This document shows positions 1 through 11,334 of a DNA stretch of 64,000 nucleotides, in pieces. The DNA comes from Obelidium mucronatum. Lineage: Eukaryota > Chytridiomycota > Chytridiomycetes > Chytridiales > Chytriomycetaceae. Within the stretch, counting starts at the first letter, position 1; each line of letters opens with the position of its first letter. The notes below the pieces were generated by a model. That model saw only the letters and a list, made by a program, of their open reading frames with translations. It ran no database searches and was not told the DNA's origin. The translations under genes were made by a program, and so were the position numbers. The stretch covers positions 1-64,000 of the forward strand of contig JAIVFH010000022.1 in assembly GCA_025765595.1 (NCBI GenBank), in the 5' to 3' direction.

Positions 1-1964
1 ATCATTTGCAACGAGATTGGCGTTCAAGGAGCGAGTCTTACCCAGATACTTTTTGTTTCCCTTCAAAGGCGTAGCGCCAGGTTGGAAACTCTCCTGAATC
101 TCTGTCCCACCACCGCCGAGCCCATTTCCAAGCATCATTCCCGATGAATATCCACCACCAAATCCAGCAGTGCCTTTCGTCTTTGGAGCAAGGATTTGCT
201 TGCTGTAATAATTTCTTGCGTCACCTCGGCTCTCAATTGGATCAGCATACCCCATTCCGTCATCATCCACCACAAAATCATTAAACGCCGCATCCTCATC
301 ATCATCGAATTCAAATTCATCGTCCAAAGAAGTGATTGTTTTGGTCTTTTTAGCGGCAGGGCGTGTTGTGTCATCCTGATCAATCCCACGTTTCGCTGTT
401 TGGGCGAAATCAACAAGTTGTGACGAAAAAAAACAAGAGACCGAAGAAAACAAACATTTATAATCGGTATGAGAGGTTTCAAAGTCCATTTCTTGGGCAA
501 TATCTTTGGTTGAAACAGTTGAAGACACAACTCCCACGTCTTTCAAGTATTCCATTTCAAAGGAATCTAGGACCTATTAAAAATCGAGAAACGCGGCTTG
601 TGAGTTTCGATCGTGTATTGGGAAAAGGTTGACGAAAATACGGAATCATACAAAGCAAACGTCATTTTTGGTTGGATGCCAGCTGAAATCTGTTACAATA
701 GATGGATTCTTGATGCTGGACGGGGAAAACTCAGAAATGAATTTGATCAAAGAATTCAGAGCTCACGTTTTGTATGGAGTTTTTTCCTTGCCGCTGGCAT
801 TCCAAAAGTACATTTTGCCTGACTGGTCAGTTGATGCGATTGCCGTTCCATCATGATTATATTGAACGGCAGTAACAAGCTAAGAAAAGGTTGAGATTGA
901 ATTTCTGACTATTCGGACATTGAATAAATACCTTTGAATGACCAGAAAGAGAAATTACTGAAGTCCAAGTTTTTGTATCGAGGATAGAAATGTCTAAATA
1001 CAGGAACAGGGTACTTGTGAGTAATTGGATGTTTCCGACTACTTTTGCTTACCTCTATGAATTCCAGGTATTGCAAGCAGCTTTCCATTTGGATGCCAAG
1101 AAATACGACCCATATCCTTCAAACTATATGTAAAAACGAATCATATTCAGCCATAATTCGATTAGGTATGGTTGGATACTCAACTCGACATTTGTTGCAG
1201 GAACGACACTTCGAAGCACCCGCATCGAAATGGGTTTCGATCCACGCAGATCCCAAATATGGAGATCGCCAAGACTATCGACGGACGCCTAATTTTGGGT
1301 TTTTTTGGCAAGAAGATCAGAAGACTGTGTTTTGGATGGATTGAGAAACTGGACCAGAAAGTCGCCGTCTGGCGAGAAGGCCAGGGCCTTGATCGTGTCG
1401 TTGTGTCCCTTGAGCACGACGGAGCGCGTGATGTCGTCCACGTTGACGATGCGTATTTCAGCGTCTCTGTTGTTTTTTGTTGTTTAGTGTTCGGACACGC
1501 GCCACGTGACTTACTCGCCGGCCACTGCGGCCTCCTGGTGCGGCCGCAGCAGCTTGTTCGGACGCGGACGGAAGCGCGCGGCGTGGATCGGCGTGGCGAG
1601 GCGCGCGAGCGTCTTTTCGAAGGCGAAGGCGAAGGCGGAGAAGAGCAGCGCCTCGGACGAGTCGGTCGCGACGACCACGCAGTCGTCCTGGCTCCGTTTT
1701 AACCTTCAGACAATTACAGAAAAGAAGAAAACAAACCTGCGCCGCCACGCTCCGCGCCCCGCCGTCGCCGCTGCGCCGCTTCGCCGCCACGTGCAGCGCC
1801 AGCGGCGCCACGCTGCCGTCAAGCAGGTCCTCAGTCATAAACACACGCGCATGCACGCTGTCCGTCGAGCCAGAGACAACTACCTGGCTGCCGTTGGCGG
1901 CAAACGCAAGCGACGCGAAAAGCGGCGTTGGAAGGGGATCAGGCGACAGCTTGACGAGAACCAT
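1..1964 (-). CDS. CTF4: Ctf4/WDHD1 (AND-1) replisome adaptor, 5' part
   Basis: Ctf4/WDHD1 trimers link the CMG helicase to DNA polymerase alpha-primase at replication forks. The ATG is at 1964-1962 and the protein begins MVLVKLSPDP. N-terminal WD40 blades are readable across several exons, for example RIVNVDDITRSVVLKGH and LHIWDLRG, followed by RISWHPNGKLLAIPG and KMYFWNASGK. An acidic linker (DDEFEFDDDED, about 250-290) comes next, then FQPGATP, which opens the SepB-type middle domain; the rest lies beyond the left edge. Visible introns include 1688-1736 and others near 1340, 1020, 750, 600 and 430, all short GT-AG. The stop of the upstream chitinase on the same strand is only about 115 bases away, so the promoter must be compact. 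Family assignment rests on blade order plus the acidic linker and FQPG motif. The start is well supported; the C-terminus cannot be seen. Confidence 0.82.
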
Positions 1965-2079
1965 TTCTTTTTTTTTTTTATTCTTTTTTCTACAATAATC
2001 AATTCTCAAGCACACTCTAAAAGAATGAATCAATCCAAATGGAACACGTTTGTCCTTCTACACTTTCTGTCACCTCAAA

Positions 2080-5000
2080 TCAGCACCCACCCTTGTACCA
2101 GAGTCCCCAAGTAAGACCGCTCGCGTTGTAATAAGCACAAAGATACGTACTTCCATTAGAGCACTGCGTTCCACCATGAGTCGCACAAAGCAGCCCCTTC
2201 AGAAACCCCCTTATTCACAACTGGCTGCTGGTGCTGCGGCAGGGCTCGCAGAAGCCACTGGACCAGCAGGAACTTTAACACCCCCGGAACCAGCCTTTGG
2301 AATGCACCCGTTCGTGTACCAGAATGACCATGTCAACTGAGTTTCCACTGTAGTAGCTACACAAGTAAATGCTTCCGTCTACACACTCAGTGTCTCCGTT
2401 GGCTGCACAAGCAGAGCCTTGGACAGTCACTGGTGGAGCCGGAGAGGGTTCAATCACATCTACTGTCGTGGTGGTGCTAGTAGTAGTAGTAGCAGTAGTA
2501 GTAGTAGTCAAGTGTTGTCTCCACTTGAACTGGTGGGGATGGTGGAACAGCCACACTAGAAACTGGAACATTCACTACCTCAGTGGTTTGCACTGGAACA
2601 GCAGTAACAACTGGAACTGGTTCACTGGTTTGAACTGGAGCCACAACAAATGACGTCGCCACTGGTACAGGAACTCTGGTCTCACTAGTTTGAGCAGCCG
2701 TGGGAAACTGGAACAGCAACGACTTGACTGGTTTGCACCGGAACCGCAACAGTAGGGACTGGCGCCGCAACTTGAGTAGTCTCAGCTGGACACAACAACT
2801 GCAGATGGAGAAGCAGTGCTAGAAACAACGGAAGCCGCCACAACAGTAACAGTAGCAGTAGTACCAGTAGCCGCTGGAGTCGTAATAACACTCTCGCCAA
2901 CAACGGAAGTAGCAGTAGCAGTCTCAACACAAGCCCCCAAAGCAACCCAAGCAACCTCAACACCATTGCTTCCAGGCTCCAACACTGGATTCACACGCAC
3001 GTAGTTGATTCCTTTGGCACTAACAATGCTTCCGATAGGGTACGCTCCCCCGTTGAACGGTGCAGCACAAGGAGTCGCAGTGGCCGTTGTTGCAGCAGCA
3101 GAAGCGAACTGTAGTTGTAATAGCGACTGCAGCAGTAACAGTAGCTACCTGGCGCCGTAACAACTCCAACAGTAGTAGTGAATTCAACAGCACCAGCAGT
3201 AGTCGTGAGAACGGCAACAGGCGCAGTAGGCAGTAGCCAAAGACGGGGTAGTAAACACTGAACCATCAACAGTAGAAGCCGTAACCACAACAACAGCAGT
3301 TGTAACAACAGAACCTGGAGTAGTCAAAACAGCGTCGGCAGCGGTAGTTACAGTAGCAGCAGCAACAGTCGCTGTTGTCGCTTGAGCAGCCTGACAAGCT
3401 CCAAGAGGGATCCAAGCGGGTCCGGTTTGGGATCCTGGCGTCGAAGAGCTGCTGTAGTGGCGCTTGAAGTTGGATCCGTTGATGCTGACGAGGGCTCCTT
3501 CTGGGTACACTGTCTTTGCGTTGAATGGCTCGGCGCAAGGGGTGGTGGTTGCTGTTGTGGCGACGACTGCGGTTGTAGCGGTGGTGGCGGCGGTAGTGGT
3601 TGGTGCAGTTGTAGTGGTTGTGGTAGTTGGCACAGCTGTGGTTGTGGTGCTTGTGGTAGTAGTTGGCACGGTGGTAGTAGTAGTTGTAGTTGTTGGCACA
3701 GTGGTAGTTGTAGTGGTCGTCGTTGACACAGCTGTAGTTGTAGTGGTAGTTGTTGGGACAGTCGTGGTGGAAGTGGTGGTAGTGGTTGGCGCAGTGGTAG
3801 TCGTGGTAGTTGGAACAGTTGTGGTAGTGGTGGTAGTAGTAGTTGGCACAGCTGTGGTAGTGGTCGAAGACGTCGTAGTTGTAGTAGTAGTAGTTGTCTT
3901 GACAACCACTGGAGCAGACGAAGTAGCCTCAACCGCACCCGGGCAATTCGACTGAGGCACCCAACCACCATCCTTAGGATTCGCTTGTGGTCCCGGAACA
4001 TATCCAACAGCCTCATACCACTTATTAACATAATTAACTCCCTTATAAGAAACCAAGCTGTTGGCATTGTATCCCAAAGTCAGGGTCGTAAGCAGGCGCG
4101 CAGACATCGGCAGTTGGAAGAGGTGGAGTCAAGTGCACAACTGGACCTCCTGAGGCGAATACAGTGGGTGGGTTGTCGACTGTCGCAACAGTGAATGGAG
4201 TTGGAGCTGGAGCTGGCAGAGAGACGTTGGGTCTCAAGTAATCAGGCCACACGATTTCGACTTCGATTTTACTGTCCATTGGGGATCCGCCGAGAAGGTC
4301 CCAAGAAACTCCTCCGTACATGTCAACGTTGTAACCAATCTCCATTTCACCCCAAGTACAACCCGCAGATGGGCAGAAATCGACGACGTATGCAGTAATG
4401 TGCTTGCTGTGGTCGTATTTGTTACGGATCCAGAGTTGTTGGAAGCAAATGGGCGCCTTGTAAGTTGGTGCATAGTTTCCAGCCCAGTACTTTTGGGAAA
4501 CGGCAACAGTGGCGACTATCAAAGAGAAGTGTGTTAGTCAATCATTTATTTTTTTTTTGTTTGGTTTGTTTGAGTCCAAAGTTTAACACTTACTCTTGGG
4601 CCAGACAGTTTGGGTTCCAGCTGGAGATGGGTAAACTCCGTTTGCAGCGAGAATCGCATTCCAACGTGGGTCTCCACCAGGGACACCGCTCGAGCAACCA
4701 ACTCCAATATCGTTTGGAAGGTAACCGATTTCAGAAGCGCCCCATTGTTGTGGGAAAGGTCCGTAGTGGGTGGAGTAACCGCTGTACCAACCGTAGGAGG
4801 ACAGATTAACGTCAGACGAGTTGGAAGCTGGTGTCGCTTGAACGGGGGCCGAAGTAGTAGTAGTAGTGGTGGTGGTTGTAGTTTTGCTCTTTGGGACAGC
4901 AGCAACTGTAGTGGTAGTGGTGGTAGTAGTAGTCTTACTAGCCGTAGTGGTAGTAGTAGTGGTAGTAGCTTTTGTTGTTGGCGCAGCCGTAGCACTTCCA

Positions 5001-6592
5001 AGACCAGCAATGAAAGCCTTAGCGAAAGCACCCGGAGCACTCCCCTTTCCATCAAAGTTACCACCATCATCATTGTGAACAGACCAATAACCAATCCAAG
5101 ATACATATCCAGAGGAAGCAGCAAACGCAGCAACCTGCGCCGCATCAGAAAGAGTGAAAACTTCCTTTGGATCATCATTCACTCCAATCATTGGCGTGAT
5201 ACCAATCGACCCAACCTTCCCCTTGACTTGCGCATACGTCTTTTGAGCAGACTGAATCGCAATCTTACCCATATTACTGTTCCCACTCGCATCAACATAC
5301 TGCAACGTGTTGTCATAGTAATCCATCGCCATAATATTGAGAACATCAATGCGCGCCTTGTTGGCAACAGCAGAGTCCACAATATAGATCCCAGAACTAA
5401 CCAACCCATTCGCAGTCACAGCCAGCGTGTAGGACACTTTGAGTCCAGGCAACTTGGATTGAACAATCGCGATTGCTTGGTTTCTCAAATCAATCGAGGC
5501 ATAGTTTCCAGCGGCGCCTCCTTCAATGTCGAAATCGATCCAATCGGCTTTGTAGGCGTTGATGACGTTGATGTAGGTGGCGGCGAGGCTGGCAGCGTCT
5601 TTGGCAACGATGGCCAATTCTGTGCCGGATGCTCCTCCGAAAGAGAGGGTGATTTCACCTCCAGCAGCCTTTGAACGAGAGATGAAAAACGACAGATCAG
5701 TCAACTGTTTCCCAAAAAAAAAGTCTTATATTGACTCACTCGGATCGCCGCAATCTGTGGAGCATAGTACGTCATATCCGGCCCACGCCAAGCCCAAGAA
5801 GGGTTTCCATTGGTATCGGCAGTGATAAACGCCAACGTAAAACGCTTGGTTCCAGTACGAGACGAGAAATCAAGCGGCGTAAGCGGCAAGCGACAAAGTG
5901 GCATCAATAAACGGCGCAAAAGTAACAGCTGGAGCAGGACCCCCAACCACCGGCGACGGAGTAGTAGGCTGAACCGTACCCGTACTAGGTGGACCGCTTG
6001 GAACCGGGAAAATTTGGGTATTACAGACACCGCCAGCAAAAATCTTTGGCGAGCTGACGGGCCAGTCCTTGGATGGGATTCAAGACCACAGTTCCCCCCC
6101 GACAACACAGTAATAGCGCCCTCACAATCACCAAGCGCATTCCCTTGCAGTTTGTCTTCACCAATATAAAGGTCAACATGGTTGACTCCTTGCTTGATAT
6201 CAGAAGCGCACTGCGCACACCCGTCTTCATACACAAAGTACTTGCGCAAGTGTGGAATGTAAATCAAATCTCCGGGTGTGAAGGCGCTTTCATCGGCAGC
6301 AAAAGTAGAGGGTTTATCATAGGTTCCCAAGTCTTCTGTTGCTCTCGTGTGGATAACCGGGTGTGAAATGATGCTGTTTCCAAAGTGGCCATTTCCATCG
6401 TCGTTGTCGTCGTATCCATAGGCTGTGATCTTGAAGTTTGACAGAATTTGGTTCACTGGAGCTAATGTGTTGGTGTGGGTGAGCGGCCAAAAGGGTTGTG
6501 TAGGATGGTATACCTTTGACGGGAGCTGCAGTGATCCCACTGATTGCCGACAAGGCGGCAAGTACCCCTACAAGCATAGACGGGGACTTCAT
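2080..6592 (-). CDS. Giant secreted modular GH18 chitinase with expansin-like and chitin-binding modules
   Basis: Chitin hydrolysis or remodelling, secreted. The ATG at 6592 starts a signal peptide (MKSPSMLVGVLAALSAISG), followed by a short intron near 6466-6515. Modules in order: a barwin/3D-like domain (KYFVYEDGCAQC, about 6100-6450); a Pro/Thr linker; GH18 (FTLAFITAD near 5815; catalytic DWIDFDIEG, the DxxDxDxE motif, near 5540; IGYWSVHNDDGG near 5080); a Thr linker; an expansin/RlpA-like double-psi barrel (YGWYSGYSTHYG to IEVEIVWPDYL, 4780-4240); a CBM5/12-like module (SLVSYKGVNYVNKWYE near 4040); a long poly-Thr linker; two more CBM5/12-like modules (near 3450 and 3000); and two CBM19-like Cys modules (2390-2290 and 2180-2080). 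Stop at 2080. The frame slips near 6100, 5895, 4075, 2345 and 2200, usually by +1, so the join into one protein is inferred from consistent domain order. Two adjacent genes are possible but no intervening start or stop signal is obvious. Confidence 0.7.
3550..3910 (-). repeat. Low-complexity Thr-codon tract
   Basis: On the minus strand this stretch encodes almost uninterrupted threonine broken by AP, VP and S, the usual mucin-like, probably O-glycosylated spacer between carbohydrate-binding modules. The antisense strand gives long Val/Gly reading frames that are artefacts of the ACN codon repeat. Confidence 0.8.
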
Positions 6593-7986
6593 TGGATGGA
6601 TTTTTTTTTTCTTGGATCAAAGAGAGCACAAAAAAATTCAATTGGGAGACTTCTTTTTTAATCAAAAAAAAATGATTGACAGGGGTCGTCATGTGCTGCT
6701 TCAAACAGACACTCTGACACAAAAAACCGCAACCGGGCGGCATCAGACTTCTTCCAAGCATTGATAGGGAGCAGCTGTCTTTATTCTAGCTCAAAGGAAT
6801 CAAGTTTTCGACAGCAAGAGGTGTGCACCTAAGATTGGCCAATCTGGCTCTCCGCACCTCTTATCATGGGAAAATTCCATTTGGAGATGGCATGCGTCTT
6901 TTTTTTTCTTGTCATGGCAAAAGCTGAAACAACAAAGAATGTAGAGGCATAATCGCACAAAAACTACTCCAAAATATCTATACCAACAACAGGAAGTATT
7001 TGTGATTTTCTTTTTTTTTTTTTGAAGCGGGACATAAAAAGAACAAGAAAAAAATTCCATTCAAAGATGCTCACGTTAACAATCTGGAATAATAAAAAGA
7101 AGCGTGTGCCCTGGTGAAATGCATTGTATGTGTGCCGTGTTGCGAATTATTGGAAACCCCTCACGTTGTGGCCGAGAACACCCCCCCCCCCCCCCCCCCC
7201 CCCTCCTCCCCGTTTTTGGAAAGCCAGAATACATTTTTTGGTGGGTACGATGGGATGATTGGGGGGGTTGGTTTTTTAGGGAGCAATGAATAAAACAAAT
7301 GATATTTAAAACGAAAGAACCGTTTCGAAAACAATAAACTGAAGTTACCCATTTTATTTAAAAAACTCATTATCATACTTAAATAAACACTTCTTTGAAG
7401 CAGATTAACCAATGGAATTATTGTCCTGTTTTGTCCTTTCAGTCCAAGTCAGTCTCACCACTTGTCATTCAGCTCCCCTCCACTGTCTTCCCCGGCGCTG
7501 TCAACAACTTCGTCACAGATAATTCCATACTATACTGTTTTTTTTTTTTTTTTTTCCTCCGTCTTTTGCCAAAATAAAAAAAAAAATTCTTCCAACAAGA
7601 CGGTCCAAGAAAAGAATTCCCTACCTTATATTAAAACAAAAAAAACCAGCTGGATTTAAGTTCTCGCAGCTCTCTAAATTCTATTTTCAGATGAAAACGT
7701 TGAAACTCATGGGAGGACGCTGTGCCACCCACACTCTCCCAGATAACTTTTATAACGTAAACCCTCCTCCCGACTCAAATCAATTCGCAACAAAGCAAAA
7801 ATGGCGTCATACAATTTACTGTCACACAAATCAGTAACCAGACAAACACATTCACGTCGAATCATAGTTAAAAATTTCGGGAAAAGCAGGGTCTCGACCG
7901 GAGCCACCCAAGCAAATATAAAAAGAAAAGAAAAGAGTGCCACCAAAAAAAAAAAAAAAAAAACAACACACACAACCCCAAAAACA
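6593..7986. promoter_or_regulatory. Intergenic region upstream of two divergent genes, with long homopolymers
   Basis: About 1.4 kb with no convincing gene. It separates the chitinase start (minus) from the two-exon small gene (plus), so it must hold both promoters. It contains a run of 23 C at 7181-7203, T runs around 7540-7555 and an A run just before 7962. Short ORFs here translate to low-complexity sequence. I see no clear TATA box. Confidence 0.5.
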
Positions 7987-8192
7987 ATGCCAGCTATCGC
8001 TCCAGTCTCTGCTAAACTCTCTCCAGTCACATCTGCGACCGCCGCTCCTACAGTGGGAACCAGAGCTCGCACCATGTCCTTGTGTGAGTAGTTGTTTTGA
8101 TCATTTCCAGCCCTGCCGCCGTAAATTGACATTTGTTTTTCTTTGCTGCAGACGCCACACACAAACTTAACGGATTCGATGAACAGCTTTGA
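7987..8192 (+). CDS. Small two-exon protein, RTMSLYA family (45 aa)
   Basis: Exon 1 is 7987-8083, the intron 8084-8151 (GTGAGT...CTGCAG) and exon 2 8152-8192. The product begins MPAIAPVSAK and ends in TMSLYATHKLNGFDEQL. The N-terminal half is rich in Ala/Ser/Thr/Pro with a few basic residues, resembling a targeting peptide or disordered tail. The start has A at -3. It is believed real because a second locus at 27020-27196 encodes the same C-terminal motif, RTMSLYAVHKTNGLD, without an intron, and a third at 27756-27960 carries RTMDL at the same place before a GTGAGT donor. No known family is recognised. The opposite-strand ORF over 7707-8162 runs through the intron and homopolymers and is not favoured. 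Confidence 0.55.
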
Positions 8193-8650
8193 AAAAAAAA
8201 AAGCCCCTTCAATTACAAATCCTTCAGCTTTGCCCCAACCTCTTTTTTTTTCTTAATGTGTACCGAAATTCGTAACAAAAAAGTAATAAAAAAATACCCT
8301 TGTTGATCATTCTCTGCGTTTGGTTTCTTAATTAAGAAGGAAGTGTTCGTTTCTGGGTAAGGTTAAAAAAAATGAAAGAAAGACAAAGTTGCTGCCCCCC
8401 AAAACGCCCAACCCATCTCTTCTTTTGCTCAAATCGTGCTATTTAACCCTTTTATTTTTATTTTTTTGCGTCTGGATTGTGAAAATAATAATTGGAACAT
8501 ATGATGGAATGCTTCTCTGTAAGCATGAAACATAAAAAAAAAGAGCAAGAATATCGTTAAAAGAATATTCAAAAAAAAAAGAAAAGAAAAAAAAGCAAAG
8601 AAGACAATTAAGAACAAGTAGAAAAAAAAAAAAGAGTTCTTCTTTTTTTA
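8193..8650. other. A/T-rich convergent intergenic spacer
   Basis: Between the 3' ends of the small gene (plus) and the Spa2-like repeat gene (minus). Rich in A and T runs with AATAAA-like stretches near 8285-8296; these probably serve 3'-end formation on both strands. No coding sequence is supported. Confidence 0.5.
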
Positions 8651-10988
8651 TCAGAGCATGTTGCGTTTCGTCATGTTATCATGAATAATATTCCACAGAG
8701 TCCTCAATTCCTTTGACGGCAGCTTCGATAGTTCCTTACGGGCTTCATTCCGCTTTTGAGACAAGTCTTCACGAGGTGGTAAAAATGGTTCTAGAGGGAG
8801 GAGTTCGTTAAAGAAATCGCCCAACAAAAAAAAAAAATCGAAAAGAAAAAAAATTTAAAACACACCACTCTTTTCCTTCCTTCTTGTGATTTCATCAAAT
8901 ACATCTGCAGTCACTTCCGTCAACTGCTCATTCGAAAGCTTAGATATCCTCGTCCTCCATGCAATGACATTGGCAGGTTCGCTAGTACTACTACTGCTGC
9001 TAGAACTCTCATCGCGGTCTACAGGTGACGGTGGAACCACCACCTCCTTCTCCGCACCCGGTAACTTCCGCCTTGGCTTCACTTCCACTTCCTCAGCAGC
9101 AGGTGCCGCCGGCAGAGCAGCAGCAGCCACAATCGGAGTAGGCGTAGGCACGGGTGCCGGCGGTGCATTCAAAGCAGCCATAATAACAATCCCCATTCCC
9201 TCGCGTCTGTTTACTTCTGCTTCCACAGCTGTCCATAGATCCTGTAAATCAACAGACGTGATGACTTTCAGGAGAGCCACTCGCTCTGATTGCATGACAG
9301 TCATTTTCTCGGGACCAGATGCCGTCACTGTTGACAATGAGGATGTCGTTGTAGCAGATGACGTTGGAATCAGTCGTCGCTGCGTTATACCAGGAGCCCC
9401 ACGCATTGGACTTGAACTCGTCCGCGCTGTAATTCCATTTGAAGACACGGCAGAAGAGGAAGAAGAAGAAGAAGAAGCAGTTCCATCATTTCCAATAGAT
9501 GTTGATCTCCCAGTTCTAGTTGTTTCTAGTTCCACGTCATCATCTTCAGCGTTCTCTGCGGCTGCTGCGTCAAACTCGGCTCCCTCCTCCAAGGCTGCGC
9601 CACCACGCCTCCTCCTTCTCTTTCCAGCAGCTTCATCGCGGGCAGATAGTTCGGCCTTCAAGTCCCGAACAAGTGCTTTGAATTCGTCATCACTGAGATT
9701 AATCATTCGTTCATGAGCGACTGCGTGGTCTTCGGGGGTCATTTCAGAGTCTTTTAGTGATGTGGCGCTAGCACTGCGAGGTAGCGTTGACGAAGATGAT
9801 AATGTGGTTGCTGAGGTTGAAGAGGTACTGTTGGTGTTGTTGTTTGGTGTCTGTGGTGGTGTTGTGTCTGTGTTTGCATTCGCCGCCGCTGCAGTAGATG
9901 CAGCTGCTGCAACGATAGGAACCAGTTTAACGGGCAAGTTGGAAGAGACGGTGGAATCTTGGGTCATGGATGCTTGGACTGCGGTGGGGCTTGGGGGAGG
10001 CGTTGAATGTTGATCATCATTGGCTGCTGACAACGACGAGTTCGGTATGGTTGTTGAAGATGTGGTTATTGGCGCATTGACAACAGTAGTTGCATCTGCT
10101 GCCAGTCTCGTTTGCGACTTAACAGTATCGCTTCTGCCCAAAGTGCCTCCTCCTCCTCCTCCAGTGCTGGCACCTTTCGTTCCGAATATATCGATTCCGG
10201 GAATGTCTCTGCGGGCAGCTTCGGTGTCCAGATCAGCCGCAAAGACTTTAAACTTTTCGTTTGTCATGATTGCGATTCTGGCGGCAGTGGTTGGCGCTTT
10301 TGTGCGCATCTGTGCAGACTGCGAGGCTCTTTCGTAGGTTGCCAGCAGCGCGCCGATGGGAGTGCGGCGCCGGTACGCTTCAGCAGAGACCTGTTTGATG
10401 TGTGTTTGTTCAATGGTTGAAATGTGTTTGAAGGAGGGACGCTTGAAACCCACCTGGGCGGCCAGTTCGGCCAGCTGAGCATCGGTCAGCCGCACGAGGC
10501 GCTCAGCAGCCAGGGTTGACGAGGCTGAGGGGGCGGGCGACGACGAGCGCAGCATTCTCTGGAGGGCAGCGAGTGTTTGTTAGTTAGACTGGACACCAAA
10601 CCACAACACTCACATTGAGCGTCCCCGGGCGCGACGGCAGATTGGCGTCTCTGGACGGCGAGCGGTCTTTAGTGTCTTTGTCGCGCGCGAAGCCCCACGG
10701 CGACTCGGCGCGGCTGCGGCTGCGCTCGGGCGGCGCTGCCGGCGGCGATGGCGATGGCGGCGGCGGCGGCGCGCTGCGGCCGAGCGACGCCGAGCCCTGG
10801 CGCGACGGCGCGCGCAGCCCGAAGAACGACGCCGAGCTCTTGCGTCCGAGCGTGTGTTGTTGCTGCGGCTCGCCCGGCGGCGGCTGCTCCGCGCTGGCGC
10901 TGCCCGCCTGCGGCAGCAGCGAGTGCATTGCCGACTTGAACCAGCCGAGCGCATTCTTCTTGCTCTCCACGGGCGACGACGACGGCAT
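8651..10988 (-). CDS. Protein with six Spa2/GIT (SHD)-like helical repeats
   Basis: Four exons: 10988-10614, 10558-10454, 10390-8866 and 8790-8651, all introns GT-AG. The N-terminus is Ser/Pro/Arg-rich and disordered. A motif of about 23 residues of the form L-S/T-D/N-x-x-[FL]-x-x-[LF]-x-x-[DV]-x-x-E-x-x-R-R recurs six times: RLTDAQLAELAAQV..., IMTNEKFKVFAADLDTEAAR, NLSDDEFKALVRDLKAELSA, a divergent copy TSVDLQDLWTAVEAEVNRRE, KLSNEQLTEVTADVFDEI, and SKLPSKELRTLWNIIHDN. The last two, with PFLPPREDLSQKRNEARKEL between them, resemble the Spa2 homology domain of fungal polarisome scaffolds and GIT proteins. Low-complexity Ser/Thr/Ala spacers separate the others. No frame breaks are seen. A scaffold in polarised growth or the actin cortex is inferred from SHD similarity only; the multi-repeat layout is not one I recognise. 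Confidence 0.72.
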
Positions 10989-11334
10989 TTCTTGCTTGCT
11001 GTTCTTTCACTCTACTCTCACCAACTTGATTTGATGGCCGCTTTAATTGCTTCTGCTGTTGATGACGATGACGCTGCTGATGCTGCTGCCGTTGCAATTC
11101 GGCTGGCTGATGTTGATGCTGAGTTGAAACAAACTACAAAATTTTCCAACAAGGCTCTTCACAAACACTCTTTCCAATGGCTTCTACTCCATTTCTAATC
11201 TGCACCCACAATGGATATCGTAGGATTTGCTTCGGTGGATTTAGCTTAAAAAAGTTGTTGGAAATCAGCTCGCAAATCTCTTGTACCTTCAACTGCACAA
11301 CGAAGGAAGAAAAAAACAAAAAAGAGCCCAAAAA
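10989..11334. promoter_or_regulatory. Divergent promoter region
   Basis: 346 bases between the start of the SHD-repeat gene (minus) and that of the secreted oxidase (plus). It includes a GCTGAT/TGCTGA-rich stretch at 11040-11125 that translates to Gln/Arg-rich peptides but has no support as a gene. No unambiguous TATA box. Confidence 0.4.

Noticed and set aside
1172..1702. Plus-strand ORF of 176 codons and its overlapping neighbours
   Set aside because: Opposite the spliced WD40 exons of Ctf4, which show a recognisable fold and proper splice sites.
3382..3955. Long plus-strand frames rich in Val or Gly/Ser/Cys opposite the chitinase
   Set aside because: They are the complement of a threonine-codon repeat in the chitinase linker and have no start context, splice sites or domain.
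7707..8162. 151-codon minus-strand ORF
   Set aside because: It crosses homopolymers (a phenylalanine run), lacks family resemblance and lies opposite the small two-exon gene, whose motif is confirmed by a second locus.
8886..10420. Plus-strand frames of up to 276 codons over the SHD-repeat gene
   Set aside because: Antisense shadows of a well-spliced minus-strand gene; they are Ser/Ala-rich only because the sense strand is low-complexity.
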